Part shown: positions 1-4,958 of the stretch, piece after piece
Layout of the letters: every line of letters starts with the position of its first letter
Position numbering within the stretch: the stretch's first letter is position 1
Assembly: GCA_029940345.1 (NCBI GenBank)
Contig: JAOZRC010000166.1
Coordinates: forward strand, 620 to 9,437
Direction of reading: 5' to 3'
Source: Desulfobacterales bacterium
GTDB lineage: Bacteria > Desulfobacterota > Desulfobacteria > Desulfobacterales > JAUCGF01
Length of the DNA stretch: 8,818 bases
Program-made: the position numbers and the translations under genes
The notes under the pieces: generated by a model
Told to the model about the DNA's origin: nothing
Seen by the model: only the letters and a program-made list of their open reading frames with translations
Databases searched by the model: none

Positions 1-2
1 CT

Positions 3-368
3 GAATTTGTAATTTCAGATATCAGCATCATAGAATTTTATTCCGCACTATCTTTGAAAGTAAGAGTCGGTGAAATTGATGAAGAGAATTTTATGTCTTT
101 GAGAAAGTTGCTCTCTCAAGACATTAAGGAAGGCCTTTACAAAGTCGCTGTATTTGCAAATAACGAGAAATTGGAATCAACAAAGCTTTTGTTAAAGTAT
201 GCTAAAAAATATAGCCTGAAAACACTGGATGCCATACAGCTCTCAGTATTCAAATCAGTAAACCGGCCTGAAGTTAAAGCTGTTGTTTGCGCAGATAAGA
301 AATTCTGTAAAATTATCGCCCTTGAAGGCTTTTCCGTGATCAATCCGATAATTGGTGATACTTCGTGA
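3..368 (+). CDS. PIN-domain protein, VapC-like RNase toxin (5'-truncated by window edge)
   Basis: The reading frame is open from the first bases of the window, so the N-terminus lies outside. An internal TTG at 54 is not a convincing start, because the codons before it (VISDISIIEFYSAL) already match the early helix of PIN domains, which carries a conserved acidic residue (here E in IIEFYSAL). Further on, LKTLDAIQLS corresponds to the LxxxDAxxLA helix with the third acidic position, and VCADKKFCKIIALEGFSVINP is the usual C-terminal strand-helix-strand ending in NP. PIN proteins of this size are Mg-dependent RNases, mostly VapC toxins paired with an upstream antitoxin. Any antitoxin would lie off the left edge. 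The first catalytic aspartate cannot be seen, so activity cannot be judged. No partner gene follows downstream. Confidence 0.8.
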   Translation, partial: EFVISDISIIEFYSALSLKVRVGEIDEENFMSLRKLLSQDIKEGLYKVAVFANNEKLESTKLLLKYAKKYSLKTLDAIQLSVFKSVNRPEVKAVVCADKKFCKIIALEGFSVINPIIGDTS

Positions 369-405
369 TATTTGTGGATATTTTTGGATGTTCTATGAAA
401 CGATT

Positions 406-431
406 GTAACCGTTCACTCCTCCCCTGAGCC
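406..431 (+). repeat. Solo or partial end of the inverted-repeat element seen at 1986-2105
   Basis: The 15 bases GTAACCGTTCACTCC at 406-420 are identical to 1986-2000, and similarity continues weakly (TCCCCTGAGC against CCCCTAAGC). No convincing right-hand partner (GAACGGTTAC) is present nearby, so this looks like a decayed or partial copy. It lies about 37 bp after the PIN gene stop. Confidence 0.6.
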
Positions 432-512
432 CGGTAAGGTGGACTGGGTTGCCAAAAAGATTGATGAAGGGAGAATTGGTCATTGTTGTAAAATCTGAGC
501 TTAAATGAACTA

Positions 513-540
513 ACGCAAAGACGTCAGGGCGCAAAGACGC
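513..540 (+). repeat. Short direct repeat, CGCAAAGACG twice
   Basis: CGCAAAGACG occurs at 514-523 and again at 530-539, a 16-base period. This resembles the degenerate cgcaaagacgcaaag-type intergenic tracts I recall from many environmental bacterial genomes. The function is unknown. The stretch 369-564 holds no gene I can support. Confidence 0.5.
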
Positions 541-564
541 CGCATTTTTATTTACATTTTTTTA

Positions 565-593
565 TTGTCATAACATCGTCCGCTCACTATACT
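565..593 (+). promoter_or_regulatory. Sigma70-type promoter for the DUF1778 antitoxin gene
   Basis: TTGTCA (565-570), a 17-base spacer, then TATACT (588-593). Both hexamers are close to consensus and the spacing is ideal. A start near 600 would give a leader of about 20 bases containing the strong ribosome binding site AAGGAGG (608-614), five bases before the ATG at 620. Confidence 0.65.
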
Positions 594-610
594 TTCAATA
601 TGAATGAAAG
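592..610 (+). promoter_or_regulatory. Palindromic operator-like site over the -10/transcription start
   Basis: CTTTCA (592-597) and TGAAAG (605-610) are perfect inverted half-sites separated by seven bases. A nested pair TTCA (594-597) and TGAA (601-604) lies inside. The site overlaps the -10 end, the expected transcription start and the first part of the ribosome binding site. This is where ribbon-helix-helix antitoxins typically bind to repress their own operon, so autoregulation by the following gene is the natural inference. Confidence 0.45.
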
Positions 611-619
611 GAGGCGTCC

Positions 620-826
620 ATGACCAGCTCAATACAATCGGAATTCGCACGGATTGATGTACATGCGAGTACTGCGGTTAAACAATTATTACAAGAGGCA
701 GCTCATGTTTGTCATAAGAATGTAAGCGAGTTTTTGTTGGAAGCCGGCATCACGGCGGCTAACCATGCCTTGGGGGATGGACGTCATTTCGGCCTGGACA
801 ATGCCAAGTGGGAAATGTTCCAGTAA
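620..826 (+). CDS. DUF1778 (TacA-like) ribbon-helix-helix antitoxin, prematurely stopped
   Basis: This 68-residue product resembles DUF1778/TacA antitoxins. The N-terminal ribbon-helix-helix is seen in ARIDVHASTAVKQLLQEAAHVCHKNVSEFLLEAG, followed by the linker helix and the toxin-wrapping segment FGLDNAKWEMF. In this family the protein binds operator DNA through the N-terminus and neutralises a GNAT acetyltransferase toxin, which blocks translation by acetylating aminoacyl-tRNA, through the C-terminal tail. Here TAA at 824-826 ends the protein just before that tail, although the same frame continues with family-like residues to 898. DNA binding may therefore survive while toxin neutralisation would be lost. 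The start ATG is well fixed by AAGGAGG at 608-614 and a good promoter. No intact GNAT gene follows, so it is probably an orphan or decaying module. Confidence 0.8.
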   Translation: MTSSIQSEFARIDVHASTAVKQLLQEAAHVCHKNVSEFLLEAGITAANHALGDGRHFGLDNAKWEMFQ

Positions 827-898
827 GCTTTAGATCGCCCGGTGCAATCCAAACCCCGCCTGAAGAAGTTGCTGACCCATCCGGGGTTTTTGGGTTGA
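827..898 (+). pseudogene. In-frame C-terminal remnant of the DUF1778 antitoxin after a premature TAA
   Basis: Directly after the TAA at 824-826, the same frame reads ALDRPVQSKPRLKKLL and then THPGFLG before TGA at 896-898. DUF1778 antitoxins normally continue after the WxxF motif with a segment of the form xALDxPxxxNPxLxxLL, so the expected tail is present and in register. A single base change, for example CAA or GAA to TAA, explains the stop. The intact protein would have been about 92 residues, normal for the family. Confidence 0.65.
851..889 (+). terminator. Possible hairpin with T-run inside the antitoxin tail
   Basis: AAACCCCG (851-858) pairs perfectly with CGGGGTTT (882-889), and T continues to 891. 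The loop is long (23 bases) and the hairpin lies inside former coding sequence, so it may be accidental. It could end transcription from the promoter at 565-593. Confidence 0.25.
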
Positions 899-981
899 CC
901 ATCTTGGGATTTGAACCTGTACATAAGCTCAGTGCAGCAGATTCGGTTGAAGAGCAAAGCGCGTATCAGATAAAGCTGTGA
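895..981 (+). pseudogene. Possible vestige of the toxin gene start overlapping the antitoxin stop
   Basis: TTG at 895 overlaps the ancestral antitoxin stop TGA (896-898) and opens a 28-codon frame ending at TGA 979-981. Its first part, ILGFEPVHKLSAADSVEE, loosely resembles the pattern at the start of GNAT toxins (FxPxxxLxxxHDxxxFDCG), but the FDCG block is absent. The overlap is typical of antitoxin-toxin coupling. The similarity is weak and could be chance. Confidence 0.2.
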
Positions 982-1043
982 TGTTTATTGAAACGGTTTC
1001 CAGGGAGGTTGATTTTGATTCTTATGAAAAAAACAATCCTTAA

Positions 1044-1232
1044 AAGCTCCGTGAGAGCGGCATATTTGTAGTACAATCATGCTATGCTTCGGCCAAAGTC
1101 CCATCGGGACGGCATATTTGTAGTGTGATTGCGAATATCCTGTTATGCTGTGTCTGATATGCCGTCCCGATGGGATTCTGACGAGATATCAGCCCGTTGA
1201 TTCTACAAATATGCCGTCCCGACGGGACTCTG
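1044..1232. repeat. Cluster of four REP-like hairpin repeats, two in each orientation
   Basis: Four copies share the tail GGCATAT, often extended to GGCATATTTGTAG, next to a short hairpin. Copy 1 is at 1044-1072 (+), copy 2 at 1095-1123 (+), copy 3 at 1157-1180 (-) and copy 4 at 1202-1232 (-). The hairpin stem differs but stays paired: GCTC/GAGC in copy 1, GTCCC/GGGAC in copies 2 and 4. Copies 2 and 3 also form a perfect 19-bp inverted repeat (1099-1117 with 1157-1175). This is the organisation of REP/BIME-type elements mobilised by RAYT (Y1) transposases. No such gene lies in the window. No gene is seen in 982-1367 apart from this cluster. Confidence 0.75.
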
Positions 1233-1367
1233 AACGAATTGCACAGCTCGAAATATTTATGTTTGGTTTATTATTGAAACGCAAAACATCTTAATATGTG
1301 CAAGCTAAAGCTTACACTCCTTTATTTCGGAAAAACTGAAAGCGGATCCGTATAGTACTGATAAATT

Positions 1368-1877
1368 ATGAATAAAAGCAACTGCGGATGGCGGCGGCGT
1401 TTTAAATTCATTTTCAAAAGCATGCTTGTGGCAGGGATTCTGTTCGGGATTTTAATCGGTATTGAGATTGTTTATTTTTATCAGATATTATCTGATGATA
1501 CGCCCCTGAAAAAAGCGGATATGATTGTTGTGTTTGTCGGCAGCGCAGGGAGAATTGAAGCGGGTCATCAACTTGCAATTGCCGGCTATGCGCCTTACCT
1601 GGTCATTTCGCCTGCAATCAGGGCAAAAGTAAAAACATATTCTGAAAAATTTGGAGTGTCCTCGACTTTCAAATACATTATTGAGGATAAGGCCCGATCC
1701 ACTTTTGAAAATGCGCTCTACACTAAAAAAATTATTTTGGAACATAATTTCAACTCAGTGATTCTCGTTACTTCATCCTGCCATCTTCCACGCTCTTATA
1801 TCTTGCTGAAGTTGCTCCTTGCGGGCGATAAAATTAAAATTCTGATTATAACGGATTTGGGGGGAGACTTTTATTGA
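1368..1877 (+). CDS. SanA/YdcF-like (DUF218) membrane-anchored protein, C-terminus probably truncated
   Basis: The 169-residue product starts with a basic stretch and one membrane segment (about residues 14-41), then a DUF218 domain. Visible family blocks are KADMIVVFVGSAGRIEAGHQLAIAGYAPYLVIS (about 49-81, with D51, R62 and E64), EDKARSTFENA (106-116, the ExxxxxTxENA block), and VILVTSSCHLPRS (131-143, with H139 and R142). DUF218 proteins such as SanA, ElyC and YdcF are linked to envelope and peptidoglycan precursor homeostasis, but the reaction is not settled. The end is odd: after the H-x-x-R block the family usually continues for several tens of residues, whereas this frame ends soon after a run of six G (1859-1864). 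The start ATG has no clear ribosome binding site. Confidence 0.8.
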   Translation: MNKSNCGWRRRFKFIFKSMLVAGILFGILIGIEIVYFYQILSDDTPLKKADMIVVFVGSAGRIEAGHQLAIAGYAPYLVISPAIRAKVKTYSEKFGVSSTFKYIIEDKARSTFENALYTKKIILEHNFNSVILVTSSCHLPRSYILLKLLLAGDKIKILIITDLGGDFY

Positions 1878-1935
1878 CATTTATCGACTCCTGACGCAAG
1901 GTTTTCTGAAAAAGCAAACCTTAATGCGAGGATAA
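1864..1935 (+). pseudogene. Probable frameshifted C-terminus of the DUF218 protein
   Basis: If one G of the run 1859-1864 is removed, the frame continues as ETFIDIYRLLTQGFL and on to TAA at 1933-1935. This adds about 20 residues and ends three bases before a new ATG with its own ribosome binding site. That tight spacing suggests 1935 was the original gene end. A sequencing error, a real frameshift or slippage at the G run are all possible. Confidence 0.4.
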
Positions 1936-1938
1936 GTG

Positions 1939-1989
1939 ATGAAAACTGAATCTGCCCCTTACGTCTCATTTAACCATGTTTTTCGGTAA
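1939..1989 (+). pseudogene. Start of a gene cut off after 16 codons by an inserted element
   Basis: ATG at 1939 is preceded by GAGGA (1928-1932) at a good six-base distance and lies three bases after the reconstructed DUF218 stop. It encodes MKTESAPYVSFNHVFR and stops at TAA 1987-1989. That stop lies inside the first bases of the 120-bp element (GTAACC begins at 1986). The peptide resembles the first strand of some ABC ATPases (YVSFxxV), but it is too short to identify. Nothing on the far side of the element continues the gene. Confidence 0.35.
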
Positions 1990-2105
1990 CCGTTCACTCC
2001 CCCCTAAGCGGAACGGCTTTCCGCTCTACATGGTCGTAGCCGTGTGCGAGGGTGTAGCGCGGGAAGCTGTCCCGCGTTAGCTTACACATAGGGAGGAACG
2101 GTTAC
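1986..2105. mobile_element. 120-bp MITE-like element with terminal inverted repeats and two internal hairpins
   Basis: The ends are perfect 10-bp inverted repeats, GTAACCGTTC (1986-1995) and GAACGGTTAC (2096-2105). Both are flanked inside by pyrimidine/purine-rich CTCCC and GGGAG. Inside are two hairpins: AGCGGAA (2007-2013) with TTCCGCT (2019-2025), and CGCGGGA (2058-2064) with TCCCGCG (2070-2076). The second hairpin is enclosed by GTGTA (2052-2056) and TACAC (2083-2087). There is no coding capacity. The element lies 22 bp beyond the aapP stop, so its GC-rich hairpins may also end aapP transcription. A partial copy at 406 supports its being a dispersed repeat. Confidence 0.65.
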
Positions 2106-2127
2106 GTTTTACGGGCTTGGCGAATGT

Positions 2128-2904
2128 TCAGTGTAAAATCTGGCTAAGAAACAGCTTGGTTCTATCGTTTTGAGGGTTGTCAAAAAATTCGTCCGGCGTG
2201 TTTTCTTCAACAATTTTGCCGTCATCCATGAAAAGCACGCGGTGTGCCACGCTACGGGCAAAACCCATTTCATGGCTGACCACGATCATGGTCATGCCTT
2301 CGCGCGCCAGACTGACCATCACGTCAAGCACCTCTTTAACCATTTCAGGATCTAACGCCGATGTCGGTTCGTCGAACAGCATCACATTGGGGCGCATGCA
2401 AAGACTGCGGGCAATGGCCACACGCTGCTGCTGGCCGCCAGAAAGCTGGCCCGGATATTTGAGGTATTGTTCGGCGATATGCACTTTCTCCAGGAAATAC
2501 ATCGCCGTTTCCTCGGCCTCTTTTTTGGGGGTTTTGCGAACCCAAATCGGTCCTAAAGTCAGATTTTCAAGGATCGTAAGATGCGGAAAAAGGTTAAAAT
2601 GCTGAAAAACCATACCCACTTCGGCGCGCGTTTTTTCAATATTTTTAATGTCTTTGGTCAATTCGACGCCATCAACAATAATTTTGCCGCGCTGGTGTTC
2701 TTCGAGACGATTGATACATCGAATTAGCGTCGATTTGCCCGATCCCGAAGGACCGCAGATAACAATACGCTCCTGCCGCCCCACCCGCAGATTAATATCT
2801 TGAAGCACATGAAAATCATCAAACCATTTGTGCATTTGAATGATTTCGATAATAGCATCGTTGGATTCCGGTTTGGTTTCAGAATTTATATGTTTTGTTT
2901 TCAT
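2128..2904 (-). CDS. aapP: General L-amino acid ABC transporter ATP-binding protein AapP
   Basis: This 258-residue cytoplasmic ATPase powers amino acid import by the AapJQMP complex. All nucleotide-binding elements are intact: Walker [10 protein letters not shown] (51-59), Q-loop Q101 in [11 protein letters not shown], signature LSGGQQQR (154-161), Walker B VMLFDEP (174-180), D-loop SALD (182-185) and switch histidine H211 in VVSHEMGF. The segments [28 protein letters not shown] and the C-terminal [10 protein letters not shown] are typical of AapP/PAAT-family ATPases. The length is normal. The first 17 residues are a variable polar extension, and no strong ribosome binding site precedes the ATG. 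The gene starts 14 bases after an unrelated gene rather than directly after aapM, the usual order, but remains on the same strand and probably the same transcript. Confidence 0.93.
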   Translation of the reverse strand: MKTKHINSETKPESNDAIIEIIQMHKWFDDFHVLQDINLRVGRQERIVICGPSGSGKSTLIRCINRLEEHQRGKIIVDGVELTKDIKNIEKTRAEVGMVFQHFNLFPHLTILENLTLGPIWVRKTPKKEAEETAMYFLEKVHIAEQYLKYPGQLSGGQQQRVAIARSLCMRPNVMLFDEPTSALDPEMVKEVLDVMVSLAREGMTMIVVSHEMGFARSVAHRVLFMDDGKIVEENTPDEFFDNPQNDRTKLFLSQILH

Positions 2905-2918
2905 AGATTTCTATCATC

Positions 2919-3365
2919 TTAAATGCTTGCAGAAGTTAAGTTTGGGGTTTGGGGCAAATATTGATCAGTTGCCTTTTGGGAGGCAGCAGATCGCACCGAT
3001 TCAAAAACAATGGCACGTTCAAGATGAATGCCGGCAATAACAGATGATTCAATAAATTTCACGGAATCGGTTACACCGAATACCCAATTCATTTCTTTAA
3101 CAAAGGGATCGTCAGTTTGTAGAACAACTATGCCGATAATTTTTTTGCGAAAATTTTCTCTGAAATTCTTATTTAATAAATTGATCAAATGCCTTATGGC
3201 GTTTTTCTTTGTCATATTATCATACGTCTGAGTGCTGACAACAAGGCTCCAAACCGATATGTCAGGATAAACAGGTTTAAGCATAAATAAAGCCACATGT
3301 TTATCGCCCTGTTTCAGAATTTTGACAATTTTAGCAAAATCTCTTACCAATATTTCATAATCCAT
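2919..3365 (-). CDS. Uncharacterised protein encoded downstream of and overlapping a HEPN gene
   Basis: I do not recognise this 148-residue product as a named family. It begins with a short amphipathic helix (MDYEILVRDFAKIVKILKQ), followed by strand-like blocks VALFMLKP, WSLVVST and KKIIGIVVLQT, then DDPFVKEMNWVFG and IAGIHLERAIVFES. This suggests a small alpha/beta domain. The last 25 or so residues are polar, rich in Ser, Thr, Gln and Pro, and likely disordered. Its start overlaps the end of the HEPN gene by 22 bases in another frame, which implies translational coupling. HEPN proteins are often encoded beside a nucleotidyltransferase-like antitoxin, but I see no GSxxxG...DxD motif here, so that identity is not supported. 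A partner or antitoxin role is inferred from context only. aapP begins 14 bases after its stop. Confidence 0.7.
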   Translation of the reverse strand: MDYEILVRDFAKIVKILKQGDKHVALFMLKPVYPDISVWSLVVSTQTYDNMTKKNAIRHLINLLNKNFRENFRKKIIGIVVLQTDDPFVKEMNWVFGVTDSVKFIESSVIAGIHLERAIVFESVRSAASQKATDQYLPQTPNLTSASI

Positions 3366-3763
3366 CTGAATACACCATTGGGTTTTTTGCGCACTGCATT
3401 AAGTAGTAATTCCACTTCATCCTTTAAAACAGAGCCTTTGGGTCTGTATCTCATTTCAGGAGACCATGTAATTAGCAAAGACCAGTTTGTATATACTTCG
3501 ACATCAGCGGAATCCATTTTGCTTTTCAAGCCAGATAGTAAAAGCAGTTGCTTAAAATCGTGAACAGCGTAAGCAGTTTTAAACTTGCCCGATGCCGGAT
3601 ATTCATCAATCTGAAGCAATCTGCATATTCTTGCTTTAAGAGCAAATTCAATAACATATCCACATAGGTAAGCGGAGCCGTCATACAAACCGGCATCGAA
3701 AAGATTTTCGGCTTCTTTCAGTCGCAATCTGGCAAGCTCTTTTAGTTCATTTCTGGTTGGCAT
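3344..3763 (-). CDS. HEPN-domain protein, probable first gene of a two-gene module
   Basis: The 139-residue product has the helical HEPN layout. A first helix LKELARLRLKEAENLFDAGLYDGSAYLCGYVIEFALKARIC (about 7-47) includes the family-like YxGSAYLCGYxIExALKARI core. A helix with VHDFKQLLLLSGL (67-79) follows, then NWSLLITWSPEMRYRP (93-108) and a final helix from about 115. HEPN domains are often RNases in toxin-antitoxin, abortive infection and CRISPR-linked systems, but others are non-catalytic. I cannot find a canonical R-x4-6-H motif here, so RNase activity is doubtful. It starts 14 bases after the aapM stop and overlaps the next gene by 22 bases. The pair thus lies within the transporter operon, in the same orientation. 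Confidence 0.78.
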   Translation of the reverse strand: MPTRNELKELARLRLKEAENLFDAGLYDGSAYLCGYVIEFALKARICRLLQIDEYPASGKFKTAYAVHDFKQLLLLSGLKSKMDSADVEVYTNWSLLITWSPEMRYRPKGSVLKDEVELLLNAVRKKPNGVFRWIMKYW

Positions 3764-3777
3764 ATAGCAATATAAAT

Positions 3778-4869
3778 TTATGTTTCCAGTTCTTTTTCTA
3801 AACGACGGCTATAGTCAGACATAAAAAAGCAGCAGATAAAATAGATAAAAGCGATAAAAATATAAGCCTCGGCTGAAAAGCCCATCCATTGGGGATCCGA
3901 TAACACTGACTGCGTTGTTTTGAGCAAGTCATACAAAGCGATGATTACCACCAGCGAAGTGTCTTTAAAGGCCGAAATCAAAACGCTGACAGTCGGCGGA
4001 ATCATAATTTTAAGCGCCTGGGGCAGAACGATTAAACGCATGGTCTGAACATAATTTAAACCGAGTGATTCGGCGGCTTCATACTGTCCCTTGGGTATCG
4101 CTTGCAGTCCGCCGCGCACCACCTCGGCAATATAGGCGGCGGTGAAAAGGATAATCGCAACCTGGGCGCGTAAAATTTTGTTGACGGTGATGCCTTCCGG
4201 TAAAAACAGGGGGAACACCACTGAAGACATAAACAACAGGCTGATCAACGGCACGCCTCGAATCAATTCAATGTAAATAACGCACAGCATTTTGATTGCA
4301 GGCATTCGAGAGCGACGCCCCAATGCCAACACTACCCCAAGCGGATAGGCCGCTGTCAGACCGAAAACCGAAAGCAGCAACGTAAGCGGCAAACCGCCCC
4401 ATTGGGAACTTTCCACCGGTGCCAACCCGAACAAACCGCCTTTCATTAATAGTCCCATGATAATCAGCGCCACACCCCAGGAATATGCCAGCGATTTTTT
4501 CCAATGCTTGCGGTTGCGGCTATAAAAAAGCATAGCAATTAAAATCAGCATCGCAAGCAACGGCCGCCATTGGAGGTCATGGGGAAAAAAACCGAAAGTG
4601 ATGAAACGAAGGTTTGCGGTGATCACCGACCAACAAGCGCCGTCCGATTTCTGGCAGGCCGCGCCATCGGAAATCCAAAGACTGTCAACCAGCGCCCAGC
4701 GCACAAAAGGCGGAACCGTTTTCCAGAGCAAGTACAAAACCAGGAGTGTTAAAAAGGTATTGAACCAGCCGTTAAAAAGATTCGAGCGCATCCATCCGAT
4801 AACACCGACAGATGTGATTGGCGGTTTAATTGTGTCCGTTGCGGTTGTCGTCTGTGCTTTACGCTGCAT
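3778..4869 (-). CDS. aapM: General L-amino acid ABC transporter permease AapM
   Basis: This 363-residue inner-membrane permease pairs with AapQ to form the amino acid channel. A cytoplasmic N-terminal tail leads to an early membrane span (FNTFLTLLVLYLLWKTV). A periplasmic loop follows with WISDGAACQKSDGACWSVI, a Cys-containing segment usual in AapM, and then several further spans. The permease core includes IELIRGVPLISLLFMSSVVFPLFLP and the EAA loop from EAAESLGLNY to LPQALKIMIPP (about 264-292), which docks on AapP. The length is close to the family norm. It starts 89 bases after the aapQ stop with a hairpin in the gap, and no clear ribosome binding site precedes the ATG. In standard aap operons aapP follows directly. 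Here a HEPN-type gene pair intervenes. Confidence 0.93.
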   Translation of the reverse strand: MQRKAQTTTATDTIKPPITSVGVIGWMRSNLFNGWFNTFLTLLVLYLLWKTVPPFVRWALVDSLWISDGAACQKSDGACWSVITANLRFITFGFFPHDLQWRPLLAMLILIAMLFYSRNRKHWKKSLAYSWGVALIIMGLLMKGGLFGLAPVESSQWGGLPLTLLLSVFGLTAAYPLGVVLALGRRSRMPAIKMLCVIYIELIRGVPLISLLFMSSVVFPLFLPEGITVNKILRAQVAIILFTAAYIAEVVRGGLQAIPKGQYEAAESLGLNYVQTMRLIVLPQALKIMIPPTVSVLISAFKDTSLVVIIALYDLLKTTQSVLSDPQWMGFSAEAYIFIAFIYFICCFFMSDYSRRLEKELET

Positions 4870-4909
4870 GATTTTAAATTATCAGTATTTTATTCAAATC
4901 TGATTAGAT

Positions 4910-4952
4910 AGGTTTCAGGTTCTGCTTGGTTGACACCTGAACACTGAAACCT
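4910..4952 (-). promoter_or_regulatory. Intercistronic hairpin between aapQ and aapM
   Basis: AGGTTTCAGGTTC (4910-4922) pairs with GAAC-a-CTGAAACCT (4939-4952), a 13-bp stem with one bulged A and a 16-base loop. It lies six bases beyond the aapQ stop. There is no T-run on the transcribed strand, so a simple terminator is unlikely. An mRNA-stabilising or processing hairpin, or a decayed copy of a ggtttcaggt-type intergenic repeat, fits better. An alternative pairing TTCAGGT (4914-4920) with ACCTGAA (4935-4941) is mutually exclusive with part of the main stem. Confidence 0.5.
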
Positions 4953-4958
4953 CGGCTG

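Noticed and set aside
54..368. PIN gene starting at TTG 54 as a complete small protein
   Set aside because: The frame is open to the window edge and the upstream residues match the PIN domain, so it is a 5'-truncated longer gene.
340..534. Minus-strand 64-residue frame after the PIN gene
   Set aside because: It runs through the repeat end at 406 and the CGCAAAGACG tract and has no start signals or domain.
528..560. GGCG-CAAAGA-CGCC hairpin with T-rich tail as a terminator
   Set aside because: Only four base pairs, part of a repeat tract, and the T-stretch is interrupted; not convincing.
1044..1232. CRISPR array
   Set aside because: Copies are in both orientations, vary in the stem and have no regular spacers, which fits REP-type repeats instead.
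2177..2605. Plus-strand 142-residue frame opposite aapP
   Set aside because: Shadow of the highly conserved AapP ATPase core.
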